Assembly: GCF_014207705.1 (NCBI RefSeq)
Contig: NZ_JACHIU010000001.1
Span: forward strand, 5,014,501-5,078,500
DNA from: Sphaerisporangium rubeum
GTDB taxonomy: Bacteria > Actinomycetota > Actinomycetes > Streptosporangiales > Streptosporangiaceae
DNA: 64,000 nt
Direction: 5' to 3'
The position numbers and the translations under genes are program-made. Below are positions 24,760 through 35,091 of this stretch, piece after piece. Positions within the stretch are counted from its first letter, which is position 1; every line of letters begins with the position of its first letter. The notes below the pieces were generated by a model. It worked only from the letters and a program-made list of their open reading frames with translations. It did no database searches and was not told where the DNA came from.

Positions 24760-27700
24760 GTGATCCGGCCGTCCTGCTCATGGTCCGTCAGATGGTCGAG
24801 TGCGCGAGGACGGCGGGGAGTGGCGGCCCTGGTCGTGCTGCTGGCCGGGGTGGGACTGGCCGGTACGGGGCCGGGGGCCGTGGCGGAGGCCGAGGGTGGG
24901 AAGGCAGGGGTGGTCGCGCGGGAAGCGGTGGGGCCGCTGGTCTCGGGGACGCGGCGGGACTTCGAGGCGGGGGACATGGAGCTGGCGCGGGACGCGCCTC
25001 GGGGGGATCTGTCGCGGGAGCGGTTCTACTTCGTGATGACCGATCGGTTCGCCAACGGAGACGCCGGCAACGATCGGGGTGGGATGTCGGGGGATCGGCT
25101 GGTCACGGGGTTCGACCCGCAGGACAAGGGGTTCTACCAGGGTGGGGATCTGGCGGGGTTGATCTCGCGGCTCGACTACATCAAGGGAATGGGGTCGACG
25201 GCGATCTGGCTGACGCCGTCGTTCAGGAATCGTGCCGTTCAGGGGAGCGGGAACGACGTGTCGGCGGGGTACCACGGATACTGGATCACCGACTTCACCT
25301 CCATCGATCCGCATCTCGGGACGAACGCGGATATGAAGCGCCTGGTGCGGGAGGCGCACCGCAAGGGGATGAAGGTCTTCTTCGACATCATCACCAACCA
25401 CACCGCCGACGTGGTCGACTACCGCGAGAAGACGTACACCTACCGGAGCAAGGGTGCCTATCCGTACGTCGACACCTCGGGACGGCCGTTCGACGACCGT
25501 GATTTCGCGGGGGGTGACCGGTTCCCCGAGGTGGACGCGGATTCTTTTCCTTACACGCCTGAGGCGCGTAAGGGGGTGAAGACGCCGGGGTGGCTGAACG
25601 ATCCGACGATGTACCACAACCGGGGGAACTCGTCGTTCAGCGGGGGCGAGAACGACGAGTACGGGGATTTCTCGGGGCTCGACGATCTGTGGACCGAGCG
25701 GCCCGAGGTGGCCCGCGGGATGATCGACATCTACCGGACGTGGGTCAAGGAGACCGGGATCGACGGGTTCCGCATCGACACGGCCAAGCACGTCGACATG
25801 GGGTTCTGGCAGCGGTTCGCGCCGGCGCTCGACGGGTACGCGGCGAAGCTCGGCAACGACCGGTTCTTCATGTTCGGTGAGGTGTACTCCGGGGACCCGG
25901 CGGTGACCAGCAGGTACTCCACGCGGGGCCGGCTGGACGCGACACTCGACTTCCCGTTCCAGGAGGCGGCGCGGTCGTTCGCCGGCGGGACGGCGGGGGC
26001 CGACCGGCTGGCGCGGCTGTACGACGGCGACGACCGGCACACCAAGCCGGACGGGGGTGCGCAGTCGCTGCCGACGTTCCTCGGCAACCACGACATGGGC
26101 CGTATCGGCAGGTTCGTCACCCAGGACAGGCCGGGGGCCGCGGACGCGGAGCTGCTGCGGCGTGACCTGCTGGCGCACGAGCTGATGTACCTCACGCGGG
26201 GTCAGCCGGTGGTGTACTACGGCGACGAGCAGGGGTTCACCGGCAAGGGAGGCGACAAGGACGCCAGGCAGACGATGTTCGCGTCCCGTACGGCGAGTTA
26301 TCTCACCGACGACCTGATCGGCACGGACGCCACGCACGCGCGGGACAACTACGTGACGACGCATCCCGTCTACCAGGGGGTCAAGGCGCTGGCCGCGCTG
26401 CGTGACGCGCATCCGGCGCTCGCCGACGGCGCGCAGGTGGAGCGGCTCGCCGAGGGTGGCCTGTACGCGTTCTCGCGGATCGGCGCGAAGGAGCGGGTCG
26501 AGTACGTCGTCGCCGTCAACAACGCCGCGACGGCCGCGACCGCGGACGTGCCGACGTACTCGGCCGGCCTGGGCTTCACCAGGGTGTACGGCGGCGGCGC
26601 TGCCTCGGTGACCTCGGCGCGGGACCGCACGGTGCGGCTGACGGTGCCGCCGCTGTCGGCGGTGGTCTACCGCGCGGCGGCGCCACTGGCCGCGCCGGCG
26701 CAGGGGCCGGCGGTGGCGGTGGTGCTGCCGGGGGCCGAGCTCGTGCCGCCGGCCGACGACCGGGTCCCGGTCGGGGCTACCGTCCCCGGTGCCGGGTTCG
26801 ACCAGGTGACGTTCGCCGTGAGGATCGGCGAGGGTGCGTGGAAGGTGCTCGGCACCGACGACGCGCCGTCCCTGGTGGACGGCCGGCGGCTGTTCCGCGT
26901 GTACCACGACCTCGACGGGCTGGCCCCCGGCACCAAGGTCACCTACAAGGCGGTGGTGAAGGACTCCGCGGGCCGGATCGCCTCGGCGTCCGCCGGCGCG
27001 ACGGTCGGGAAGCCGGAGGATCCGCCGGCGCCTGGCGCGGTCACGCGGGACTGGTTGGTGGTGCACTACAAGCGCGACGCGTACGACGGCTGGGGCCTGC
27101 ACGTGTGGGGGGACGTCGAGAACCCCACCGCGTGGGACGCGCCGGTGCCGTTCGACGGCGAGGACGCCTACGGCCGGTTCGCCTGGATCAAGCTGAAGCC
27201 CGGCGCCACCAGTGTCGGGATCATCGCGCACAAGGGGGACGAGAAGGACGGCGGCGACCGGCTGATCGACCCCGCGCGGAACGGCGAGGTCTGGCTGGCG
27301 GAGGGAAAGCCGGACACCTTCACCTCTCGCGCCGCCGCGCAGGGCTTCGCCACGATCCGCTACCACCGGCCCGACGGCCGGTACGACGGCTGGGGGCTGC
27401 ACCTGTGGGGTGACGCGATCGCCGACGGCGCCGGCACCGACTGGGCCGCGCCGCGCGTGCCGGACGGCACCGACTCCTACGGCGCGTTCTGGCACGTCCC
27501 GTTGAAGGACCCGGCCGCGCCGCTGAACTTCATCGTGCACAAGGGTGACGCCAAGGACCCCGGCCCCGACCAGTCGTTCGTGCCGGCCACCCGGCCCGAG
27601 GCGTACGTGAACTCGCAGGACGCGACGATCCACCCGACGCGGGCCGCGGCGGAGAACGTCGCGGTGCTGCATTACCGCCGCGCGGACGGGAACCACGACG

Positions 27701-30591
27701 GCTGGGGGCTGCACGTCTGGAGCGGCGCGGCGAACCCCACCGAGTGGGCCACCCCGATCCGGCCGGCGGGGAGCGACCGCTTCGGGGTGTACTTCCGGGT
27801 GCCGCTCGCCGAGGGGGCGACCAGCCTGAGCTACATCATCCACAAGGGTGACGACAAGGACCTGCCGGACGACCAGTCGCTGGACCTCGCGGCCACCGGC
27901 GGCGAGGTGTGGCTGCTCGCGGCCACCCCGGGCCACCTGCTGCCGCAGCCTCCCGCGCGGGGTGCGGACGCCGACCTGTCGAAAGCCCGCGCGCACTGGA
28001 TCGACCGGAACACCGTCGCCTGGGACGTCAAGCCGTCCGCCTCGTCGGCGTACGCGCTGGCGTTCTCCCCCAAGGGGGACATCGCGTACGCCGGCGGCGA
28101 CCTCACCGGTGACATCCACCTGGTCCGCCTCACCCCCGGCGCCGGCCTGAGCGACGCGCAGAAGGCCAAGTGGCCGCACCTGGCCGCCTACAGCACGTTC
28201 ACCGTGGACTCCAGAGACGCCGACCTGGTGCGCACCGCCTTGCGCGGCCAGGTGGTGGCGCTGGAACGGAGCGCCGCGGGGGTTCTGCTCACCGCGACCG
28301 GCGTGCAGATCCCCGGTGTCCTCGACGACCTGTACGCCGCGGCCACCGGGGCCGCGCTCGGGCCGGTCTGGTCGTCCGGCACGCCGCGGGTGTCGGTGTG
28401 GGCCCCGACGGCGGCCAAGGTCGAGCTGGCCCTGTACCGCGACCCGCGCGGCGGTCCCCGTACCGTGCACGAGATGCGGCGCGACGACGCGACCGGCGTG
28501 TGGTCGGTGCGCGGCGCGGCGTCGTGGCGGGACCGCTACTACGCCTTCCTGGTCACGGTGTACGCGCCGGCGGCCCGCGGTGTGGTCGTCAACGAGGTGA
28601 CCGACCCCTACAGCGTGTCCCTGGCGGCCGACTCGGCGCGCAGCCAGCTCGCCGACCTGTCCGACCGCGCGCTGCGGCCCGCCGGGTGGGCCTCGCTGCG
28701 CAAACCGCCGGCGGTGCCGCAAGGCAGAGCGTCGGTGTACGAGCTGCACGTGCGGGACTTCTCCGCCTCGGACGCCACGGTGCCGGCGGCCAGGCGCGGC
28801 ACGTACGCGGCGTTCACCGGAGACTCGGCCGGCATGAAGGAGCTCAAGGCCCTCGCCGCCGACGGCCTCACCCATGTGCATCTGCTGCCGGCGTTCGACA
28901 TCGGCAGCGTGCCGGAGCGGCGCGCCGACCGTACCGAACCGGACTGCGACCTCGCCGCCATGCCGGCCGACTCCGAGCAGCAGCAGGCCTGCGTGGCGCG
29001 CACCGCCGCCAAGGACTCGTTCAACTGGGGTTACGACCCGGTGCACTACACCGTGCCTGAGGGTTCCTACGCCTCCGACCCCGACGGCACGCGCCGTATC
29101 GGCGAGTTCCGCGAGATGGTGGCCGGTCTGAACGGCGCGGGGCTGCGTGTGGTGATGGACGTGGTCTACAACCACACCTACGCCGCCGGCCAGGACCCCA
29201 AATCGGTGCTGGACCGCGTCGTGCCGGGCTACTACCACCGGTTGCTGGAGGACGGCACCCTCGCCACGTCGACCTGCTGCGCGAACACCGCGCCTGAGCA
29301 CGCCATGATGGGGAAACTCGTCGTCGACTCGGTGGTCACCTGGGCCAAGGAGCACAAGGTGGACGGCTTCCGCTTCGACCTGATGGGCCACCACCCGAAG
29401 GCGAACATGGTGGCGGTGCGGGCCGCGCTGGACAAGCTGACGCTCGCCAAGGACGGCGTGGACGGCAAGGCGATCGTCCTGTACGGCGAGGGCTGGAACT
29501 TCGGCGAGGTGGCGGACGGCGCGCGGTTCCCGCAGGCCACGCAGGCGAACATGGCCGGGACCGGCATCGGCACGTTCAACGACCGGCTGCGGGACGCGGT
29601 GCGCGGCGGCGGCCCGTTCGACGCCGACCCCCGCGTGCAGGGCTTCGGCTCCGGTCTCGCCGGGACCCCCAACGGCTCCCCCGCCAACGGCGACGCGGCT
29701 CAGCAGGCCACGCGGCTGCGCCACTACGAGGACCTGATCAAGGTGGGACTCGCGGGGAACCTCAAGGACTACCGGTTCACCGGGTCCTCGGGGCAGGAGG
29801 TGACCGGCGCGCAGGTCGACTACAACGGCTCCCCCGCCGGGTACACCGCGGCGCCGGGTGAGGCGGTGACGTACGTCGACGCGCACGACAACGAGACGCT
29901 GTTCGACGCGCTCGCCTACAAGTTGCCGCCGTCCACCCCGATGGCAGAGCGGGTGCGCATGCAGTCGCTGTCGCTGGCGGCGTCGGTGCTGTCCCAGGGG
30001 ACCGCGTTCTGGCACGCCGGCAGCGAGCGGCTGCGGTCCAAGTCGCTGGACCGCAACTCCTACGACTCCGGTGACTGGTTCAACCGGTTGCTGTGGGACT
30101 GCGCGGCCGGCAACGGCTTCGGCGGCGGCCTGCCACCGGCCGGGGACAACGCGTCCAAGTGGCCGTACGCGCGGCCGCTGCTGGCCGACCCGGCGCTGCG
30201 GCCGGACTGCGCGGCGATCGGTGCGGCCCGCGCGCAGTCCGGGGACCTGCTGCGGGTACGCGCGTCCTCGCCGGCCTTCGGCGGGCTCGGGTCCCTGGCC
30301 GAGGTGCAGCGGCGGCTGACGTTCCCCGTGCAGTCCGGTGACCCCGGCCTGATCGCCATGCACCTGGACACCGCCGGCGTGGACCCCAGGTGGAAGTCGA
30401 TCACGGTGGTGTTCAACGCGACCCCCGGTGAGCGTACGGCGTCGGTGCCGGCGCTGCGCGGCGCGACGGCGGCGCTGCACCCGGCGCAGGCGGCAGGCCG
30501 CGACCCGGTGGTCAAGCGGTCGGCGTTCGACGCCGCGACCGGCGCGATCACCGTGCCGGCCCGCACGGTCGCGGTGTTCGTCCGGAGCTAG
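24760..30591 (+). CDS. secreted bifunctional amylopullulanase (two GH13 domains, three PUD domains)
   Basis: 1943 residues from GTG 24760 (GGAGG five bases upstream), beginning with an Arg-containing signal peptide and a hydrophobic core ([13 protein letters not shown]). The first GH13 alpha-amylase domain (about 85-640) has [25 protein letters not shown] and FLGNHDMGR. Three pullulanase-associated domains follow at about 765-860, 865-960 and 968-1060, each with the WGLHVWG or WGLHLWG signature. Then come an N2-like region, a CBM48-like segment near 1200 and a second GH13 domain of pullulanase type with [36 protein letters not shown] and DAHDNET (about 1325-1710). Both catalytic sites look intact, so it should cut alpha-1,4 and alpha-1,6 bonds of starch outside the cell. 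Confidence 0.93.
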   Translation: MIRPSCSWSVRWSSARGRRGVAALVVLLAGVGLAGTGPGAVAEAEGGKAGVVAREAVGPLVSGTRRDFEAGDMELARDAPRGDLSRERFYFVMTDRFANGDAGNDRGGMSGDRLVTGFDPQDKGFYQGGDLAGLISRLDYIKGMGSTAIWLTPSFRNRAVQGSGNDVSAGYHGYWITDFTSIDPHLGTNADMKRLVREAHRKGMKVFFDIITNHTADVVDYREKTYTYRSKGAYPYVDTSGRPFDDRDFAGGDRFPEVDADSFPYTPEARKGVKTPGWLNDPTMYHNRGNSSFSGGENDEYGDFSGLDDLWTERPEVARGMIDIYRTWVKETGIDGFRIDTAKHVDMGFWQRFAPALDGYAAKLGNDRFFMFGEVYSGDPAVTSRYSTRGRLDATLDFPFQEAARSFAGGTAGADRLARLYDGDDRHTKPDGGAQSLPTFLGNHDMGRIGRFVTQDRPGAADAELLRRDLLAHELMYLTRGQPVVYYGDEQGFTGKGGDKDARQTMFASRTASYLTDDLIGTDATHARDNYVTTHPVYQGVKALAALRDAHPALADGAQVERLAEGGLYAFSRIGAKERVEYVVAVNNAATAATADVPTYSAGLGFTRVYGGGAASVTSARDRTVRLTVPPLSAVVYRAAAPLAAPAQGPAVAVVLPGAELVPPADDRVPVGATVPGAGFDQVTFAVRIGEGAWKVLGTDDAPSLVDGRRLFRVYHDLDGLAPGTKVTYKAVVKDSAGRIASASAGATVGKPEDPPAPGAVTRDWLVVHYKRDAYDGWGLHVWGDVENPTAWDAPVPFDGEDAYGRFAWIKLKPGATSVGIIAHKGDEKDGGDRLIDPARNGEVWLAEGKPDTFTSRAAAQGFATIRYHRPDGRYDGWGLHLWGDAIADGAGTDWAAPRVPDGTDSYGAFWHVPLKDPAAPLNFIVHKGDAKDPGPDQSFVPATRPEAYVNSQDATIHPTRAAAENVAVLHYRRADGNHDGWGLHVWSGAANPTEWATPIRPAGSDRFGVYFRVPLAEGATSLSYIIHKGDDKDLPDDQSLDLAATGGEVWLLAATPGHLLPQPPARGADADLSKARAHWIDRNTVAWDVKPSASSAYALAFSPKGDIAYAGGDLTGDIHLVRLTPGAGLSDAQKAKWPHLAAYSTFTVDSRDADLVRTALRGQVVALERSAAGVLLTATGVQIPGVLDDLYAAATGAALGPVWSSGTPRVSVWAPTAAKVELALYRDPRGGPRTVHEMRRDDATGVWSVRGAASWRDRYYAFLVTVYAPAARGVVVNEVTDPYSVSLAADSARSQLADLSDRALRPAGWASLRKPPAVPQGRASVYELHVRDFSASDATVPAARRGTYAAFTGDSAGMKELKALAADGLTHVHLLPAFDIGSVPERRADRTEPDCDLAAMPADSEQQQACVARTAAKDSFNWGYDPVHYTVPEGSYASDPDGTRRIGEFREMVAGLNGAGLRVVMDVVYNHTYAAGQDPKSVLDRVVPGYYHRLLEDGTLATSTCCANTAPEHAMMGKLVVDSVVTWAKEHKVDGFRFDLMGHHPKANMVAVRAALDKLTLAKDGVDGKAIVLYGEGWNFGEVADGARFPQATQANMAGTGIGTFNDRLRDAVRGGGPFDADPRVQGFGSGLAGTPNGSPANGDAAQQATRLRHYEDLIKVGLAGNLKDYRFTGSSGQEVTGAQVDYNGSPAGYTAAPGEAVTYVDAHDNETLFDALAYKLPPSTPMAERVRMQSLSLAASVLSQGTAFWHAGSERLRSKSLDRNSYDSGDWFNRLLWDCAAGNGFGGGLPPAGDNASKWPYARPLLADPALRPDCAAIGAARAQSGDLLRVRASSPAFGGLGSLAEVQRRLTFPVQSGDPGLIAMHLDTAGVDPRWKSITVVFNATPGERTASVPALRGATAALHPAQAAGRDPVVKRSAFDAATGAITVPARTVAVFVRS

Positions 30592-30627
30592 CGGCGCAAG
30601 ACGTCCCCTCCCGTCCCCGGAGGGACG

Positions 30628-30657
30628 CCGGGCCGGGTGTCGCCGCACCCGGCCCGG
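30628..30657. terminator. 12-bp perfect hairpin between amylopullulanase and alpha-amylase
   Basis: Arms 30628-30639 and 30646-30657 pair perfectly around a 6-nt loop. There is no T-run. It may terminate most pullulanase transcripts or stabilise their 3' ends while some read through into the amylase gene 37 nt further on. Confidence 0.65.
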
Positions 30658-30693
30658 CGGGGAACCCGTCCATCGAGCCTGGAGGCCCCCCGC

Positions 30694-32436
30694 GTGAGAT
30701 CCCGCACATCACCCCGATCACGTCCTCGTCCCCTTGCCGCGCCGGCCGCGCTGGTCGCGTGCCTCGCGGCCCTGCTCACCGTGCCGCAGCCGGCGCAGGC
30801 CGCGCCACCCGGCACCAAGGACGTCATCGCCAACCTGTTCACCTGGAACTGGCCGTCGGTGGCCGCCGAGTGCACGAACGTGCTCGGCCCCGCCGGGTAC
30901 GGCGGCGTGCAGGTGTCCCCGCCGCAGGACTCGCTGAAGCGCTCCGGCACGCACTCGTGGTGGGAGCTGTACCAGCCAGCCGCGTACGACGTGAACGGTC
31001 GGCTCGGCACGCGCGCGCAGTTCGCCTCGATGGTGCAGGCGTGCCACACCGCCGGGATCAAGGTGTACGCCGACGCCGTCGTCAACCACATGACCGGTCA
31101 GGGCTCGGTGTCGTACGGCGGCAGGAGCTTCACCAAGTACACCTACCCCGGCACGTACTCGGGGGCCGACTTCCACTACTACCCCGCCGCGTGCGGCAAC
31201 TCCGACAACCTGATCCACGGCGGCGACTACACCGGCAACGCCGCGAATGTGCAGCGGTGCGAGCTGGTCGGGCTGGCCGACCTGGACACCGGGGCCGAGT
31301 ACGTGCGGTCCCGCATCGCCGCCTACCTCAACGACCTGACGTCCCTCGGGGTGGACGGCTTCCGGGTGGACGCGGTCAAGCACATGAGTCCCACCGACCT
31401 GTCGTCGATCTACGGCAGGCTGACCGGCTCGCCGTACATCTTCCAGGAGGTCATCTACGGCGCCGGTGAGGCCGTGCAGCCGAGCCAGTACACCGGGCTC
31501 GCCGACGTGCTGGACTTCCAGTACGGCCGCTACCTCAAGGAGAAGTTCTCCGGATCGATCTCCGACCTGCAGACCTTCGGCGCCACATGGGGAGGCATGC
31601 AGCCGAGCGCCAAAGCCGTCACGTTCGTCACCAACCACGACACCGAGCGCGACGGCTCCACCCTCACCTACAAGGACGGCGCGACCTACACCCTGGCGAA
31701 CATCTTCCAGCTCGCCTGGACGCACGGCGCGCCGCAGATCTACGACGGCTTCACGTTCACCGACAACGACGCCTCGCCGCCGTCGGACGGCAACGGGTAC
31801 GTCACCGCGGCGAACTGCTCGTCGGGGTGGACGTGCCTGCACCGCGACGCGGCGGTCACCGCCATGGTCGGCTTCCGCAACGCGGTGCGCGGCACCTCTG
31901 TGACGAACTGGAGCGCGCCGGACACCGACGTCATCGCGTTCGGCCGCGGGTCCGCCGGATGGGTCGCGATCAACAACGGCGGCGGCCCGCACACCGGTAC
32001 GTTCCCCACGGGCCTGCCTGCCGGGACGTACACCGACCTGATCGGCGGCGGCGCGGTGACCGTCGCCGCCGGCGGGACCGCCACCGTGACCGTACCGGCC
32101 AAAAGTGCGGTGGCCATCAGGGTCGGCGGCCCGCCGCCGGCGGCGTCGGTCGCGACGTCGTTCGGTGTGGACGCCACGACGTACTGGGGCCAGAACGTCT
32201 TCGTGGTCGGCGATGTGGCGGCGCTCGGCGCGTGGAGCCCGGCGGCGGCGGTGCCGCTGTCGTCGGCGGCCTACCCGGTGTGGCGCGGCACGGTGAACCT
32301 GCCGGCCGGCACGGCGATCCAGTACAAGTACATCAAGAAGAACCCCGACGGCTCGGTGACCTGGGAGAGCGACCCGAACCGTTCCTTCACGACCCCCGCC
32401 TCCGGCGCCGCGACCAGGAACGACACCTGGCGCTGA
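30694..32436 (+). CDS. secreted alpha-amylase (GH13) with C-terminal CBM20
   Basis: 580 residues from GTG 30694 with GGAGG upstream. The signal peptide ends near AQAAPP (about 36). The catalytic domain has DAVVNHM, GFRVDAVKHM (nucleophile Asp), IFQEVIYG (acid/base Glu) and FVTNHDTER; the NLFTWNWPSVAAEC opening is typical of actinobacterial alpha-amylases. From about residue 484 a starch-binding CBM20 follows (TYWGQNVFVVGDVAALGAWSP, QYKYIKKNPDGSVTWE). It hydrolyses internal alpha-1,4 bonds of starch outside the cell. It lies just behind the amylopullulanase and probably shares its regulation. Confidence 0.95.
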   Translation: MRSRTSPRSRPRPLAAPAALVACLAALLTVPQPAQAAPPGTKDVIANLFTWNWPSVAAECTNVLGPAGYGGVQVSPPQDSLKRSGTHSWWELYQPAAYDVNGRLGTRAQFASMVQACHTAGIKVYADAVVNHMTGQGSVSYGGRSFTKYTYPGTYSGADFHYYPAACGNSDNLIHGGDYTGNAANVQRCELVGLADLDTGAEYVRSRIAAYLNDLTSLGVDGFRVDAVKHMSPTDLSSIYGRLTGSPYIFQEVIYGAGEAVQPSQYTGLADVLDFQYGRYLKEKFSGSISDLQTFGATWGGMQPSAKAVTFVTNHDTERDGSTLTYKDGATYTLANIFQLAWTHGAPQIYDGFTFTDNDASPPSDGNGYVTAANCSSGWTCLHRDAAVTAMVGFRNAVRGTSVTNWSAPDTDVIAFGRGSAGWVAINNGGGPHTGTFPTGLPAGTYTDLIGGGAVTVAAGGTATVTVPAKSAVAIRVGGPPPAASVATSFGVDATTYWGQNVFVVGDVAALGAWSPAAAVPLSSAAYPVWRGTVNLPAGTAIQYKYIKKNPDGSVTWESDPNRSFTTPASGAATRNDTWR

Positions 32437-32612
32437 CCGTCACCGCACCGGCCGTGCGCGTCCCGCGGCGCGGCCGGTGCCGTCATTACGGCCGTGTCGA
32501 TCGGGTGAGAGGCCGGACACGGCGAATTTCCGCCGGGACATGGGGCTGAAACGCGCTCGTGTGATTCTCCTGACAGAAGTCATCGCCGACGAGTCACGGA
32601 GGGTGATCCCAG

Positions 32613-32981
32613 ATGGCGTCCATATACGACCAGGTTGGCGGGGCCGCGGCGGTATCCGCCGTCGTCGACGAGTTCTACTCGCGCGTGCTGGCCGACCCCA
32701 CGCTCGCCGGCTACTTCGCCGAGATCGACGTGACGAAGCTGAAGGCCCACCAGCGCGGCTTCGTGGCCGCCGCGCTCGGCGGTCCGCAGGAGTACCGCGG
32801 CCGGACGATGGGTGAGGCGCACGCCGGCCTCGGCATCACCACGGACGCCTTCGACAGCGTGGTCACCCACCTCGCCGGCGCGCTGGCGCACCTCGGGGTG
32901 CCGGACGAGACGATCCTCGGCATCGCGGGGACGCTCATGCCGCTGAAGGAGCAGATCACCGGCGGCCAGGCCGCGGCCTGA
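32613..32981 (+). CDS. truncated haemoglobin, group I-like
   Basis: 122 residues, ATG preceded by a GGAGGG box. The 2-on-2 globin pattern is clear: YDQVGGAAAVSAVVDEFYSRVLADP at the N-terminus and the proximal haem His in MGEAHAGLGIT (about 70). Group I proteins detoxify nitric oxide or handle oxygen; a nitric oxide synthase lies 16 kb away in this window, but no operon link exists. The gene stands alone between the alpha-amylase and a convergent endonuclease-like gene. Confidence 0.9.
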   Translation: MASIYDQVGGAAAVSAVVDEFYSRVLADPTLAGYFAEIDVTKLKAHQRGFVAAALGGPQEYRGRTMGEAHAGLGITTDAFDSVVTHLAGALAHLGVPDETILGIAGTLMPLKEQITGGQAAA

Positions 32982-33011
32982 CGCACGGAGCACCCCAAGG
33001 CCTCCGGCGCG

Positions 33012-33959
33012 TCACAACCGCAGCCGCGCGTACAGCGGCGCGTGGTCGGAGTCGGTGGCGTTCCTGCGCGGGCCGGGGTCCTCGGTGACCGACGGCAGGC
33101 CGTGGCCGACGACCGAGCGCATCTCGTCGACCTTGTCGAGCAAGGCCCTGCTCACCAGGATGTGATCGATCAGCTCACCGCGGCCGTTGTGCACCCGCGA
33201 GAAGCGCTCCCCCTCGGGGAGCAGCGAGTACAGGTTCCACAGCCGCCACGGGTCGCCGCGGTCGGGCCGGAACGCGCCGGGGGTGCCGAGCTCGGAGCCC
33301 GGCGGGCCGAGGACGATCTGCGTGGTGGCGGCCTGCGGCTCGTCGTTGAAGTCGCCGCACACGACCACCGGCCGATGCTGCCCCTCGCCGCCGGTCAGCC
33401 GGTCGGCGACGCCGCGCAGGGTCGTGGCCTCGGCGGCACGCCGGTACAGCGCGTAGGCGCCGTACCTGGCGCGTTCCCCCTCGTCGCGTGGCTGGAACCG
33501 GCCGCCGGGGAAGCTCAGCAGCTTGGACTTCAGGTGGACCACGACGACGTCCAGGGTGACGCCGGGGGCCGGTTCGGTGCGTACGGCCAGCATGCCGCGG
33601 CTGGTCTGGCCGGTCAGCGGCCCGGTGTCGGCGGTCTGCACGGCGGCGAGCGGCGCGGTGAACGCCGTGACGTCCGCCTGCGCGGCGAGGGGGAGCCGGC
33701 TGATCACCCCGACCCTGATGCCGCGCGCGTCGGGGTGGCCCGACAGCACCGTGTGCCACTCGCCGCCGAGCTCGGCCACCAGGTCGGCGAGCGCTTCGGG
33801 CTGTCCGACCTCCTGCACACCGAGCACATCGGGGGCGAACCCGTTGATCGTGGCGGCCATCGCGGCCAGCTTGGCCCGGTAGTCCTGCTCGCCGACCGGC
33901 CCGAACTCACCGCCGGGCCGGTAGAGGTTCTCCAGGTTCCATGTGCCGACGACGACCAT
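33012..33959 (-). CDS. endonuclease/exonuclease/phosphatase family protein
   Basis: 315 residues from ATG 33957-33959, with GGGAG six bases upstream; the extension to 34010 is unlikely. The family motifs are present: VGTWNLENLYRPGG at the N-terminus, DVLGVQEVG (metal-binding Glu), VVVVHLKSK, VVCGDFNDEP (catalytic Asp and Asn) and the terminal SDHAPLYA (His). Substrates in this superfamily range from DNA to phosphoesters; the closest actinobacterial relatives are uncharacterised. No signal peptide is visible, so it is probably intracellular. Confidence 0.85.
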   Translation of the reverse strand: MVVVGTWNLENLYRPGGEFGPVGEQDYRAKLAAMAATINGFAPDVLGVQEVGQPEALADLVAELGGEWHTVLSGHPDARGIRVGVISRLPLAAQADVTAFTAPLAAVQTADTGPLTGQTSRGMLAVRTEPAPGVTLDVVVVHLKSKLLSFPGGRFQPRDEGERARYGAYALYRRAAEATTLRGVADRLTGGEGQHRPVVVCGDFNDEPQAATTQIVLGPPGSELGTPGAFRPDRGDPWRLWNLYSLLPEGERFSRVHNGRGELIDHILVSRALLDKVDEMRSVVGHGLPSVTEDPGPRRNATDSDHAPLYARLRL

Positions 33960-34150
33960 CGACCGCTCCCACCCCTCGTGCGGGCCGCCGTCGTGGCCCG
34001 CTGTGACCACTATTCAGCACCGCGTGGCCACCGTTCCAGCTTTTCCCTCTTTTAGCGTGGATCGATCTTTATGTGGGTTTATCGGCTGAAGGAACGGCTA
34101 GGGCGGGACTAGACCGGACGAACCCAAACCCAACCCAGCGAGGAGACGTA

Positions 34151-34438
34151 ATGCTCACGCTGACCGATACCGCCGCCAAGGTGATCCGCGACCTGAACGC
34201 GCAGGCCGACGAGCCCGGCGAGAGGGGCATCCGCATCTCGTCGCAGGACGAGGACGCCGGTTCGCTGATGCTGTCCGTGGCCGAAGGGCCGGAGAGCAGC
34301 GACAAGGTCGTCGAGAGCGCGGGGGCCAGGGTCTACCTCGACCCGGTCGCCGCGAGCGTCCTCGACGACAAGTCGCTCGACGCCGACGTGGACGACCAGG
34401 GCGGCGTCTCCTTCCACGTCGCCAACCAGATCGTCTGA
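34151..34438 (+). CDS. HesB/IscA-like protein lacking all cysteines
   Basis: 95 residues with GAGGAGA just upstream. The fold pattern follows the A-type Fe-S carrier family: LTLTDTAAKVIRDLNAQ at the N-terminus and ARVYLDPVAASVLDDKSLDAD in the middle. The three cluster-binding cysteines of IscA/ErpA are absent; the chain contains no Cys at all. It cannot carry a cluster in the usual way. Such cysteine-free relatives are seen in actinomycetes, often annotated as HesB-like or adhesin, with unknown function. Confidence 0.8.
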   Translation: MLTLTDTAAKVIRDLNAQADEPGERGIRISSQDEDAGSLMLSVAEGPESSDKVVESAGARVYLDPVAASVLDDKSLDADVDDQGGVSFHVANQIV

Positions 34439-34480
34439 CGGCCGCCGGGCCCGCGTCCCGCACACGGGACGAGGGCCGTC
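34437..34480 (+). terminator. hairpin after the HesB-like gene
   Basis: CGTCCCG-CACA-CGGGACG at 34454-34471 is perfect, and the flanking GACGGCC near 34437 and GGCCGTC at 34474-34480 can extend the structure. It overlaps the stop codon region and has no U-tract. Confidence 0.6.
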
Positions 34481-35091
34481 AGCCCGGCCGCACGGCCGGG
34501 GTCCGCAGCGAGGCGTCCGCCGGGAGCCCGGTGGCGGGTGTGGTGACCGCGTCCGCCGTCCGGGCCCCGGCGGACGCTTTCTCATGCGGTGAGGGTGCCG
34601 GGAGACGGTGCGTCCTCCCTCCCCCGGCACCCCGATCGGGGACGCGGGTCGATACGCGCGGGCTGTTCGCAGCTTAAGTCGGCGTACAGATGTCCGCAAT
34701 CTTTTGACGGAAGTCGGCAAGCATACGACTGATCCGTGCCAGTCAGTCGCCAGACCGACGTCCGACGATGCCGGCGGCACCAGGTTGCCGACCAGATGCG
34801 GCGGCAGGCGTCGCCTCTTCCGGGATTCCGCCTCACCTTTGCGACCCCGGCGACCGCCGGATGGTCCGTCGATCCCGGCGAACACGGGTATCGCGCCAGC
34901 CAGGAGGCGTCCTCGGCCCGCCTCCTCTGCCGTACCGACCCCGAGCCAGAACACTGTCACTTTTTTGCATCACACTAACCAGGGTCTTGCTGACATATGT
35001 CTGTCTCTATATGTTGCTCCCAACCGGTTCGCGATGCCTGATCACGACCTCAGCCTCGTCGTCGGGGGCACGTCCAGGAGGGAACAGACCC
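34481..35091 (+). promoter_or_regulatory. intergenic region with candidate promoter for the sugar ABC operon
   Basis: No gene is supported in this stretch. Near its end a promoter can be read: TTGCTG at 34987-34992, a 17-bp spacer and TATGTT at 35010-35015. The -35 overlaps CTTGCTG (34986-34992), one mismatch from CTTGCAG, and more TTGC elements lie at 34965 and 35014. This fits control by the MalR-like protein. A ribosome site (AGGAGGGA, about 35076) precedes the ATG at 35092. Confidence 0.5.

Noticed and set aside
24778-30648. A 1956-codon open frame antisense to the amylopullulanase
   Set aside because: It mirrors the third-position GC bias of the real gene, has His/Arg/Val-rich composition, and no domain. 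The opposite strand has clear GH13 and PUD domains.
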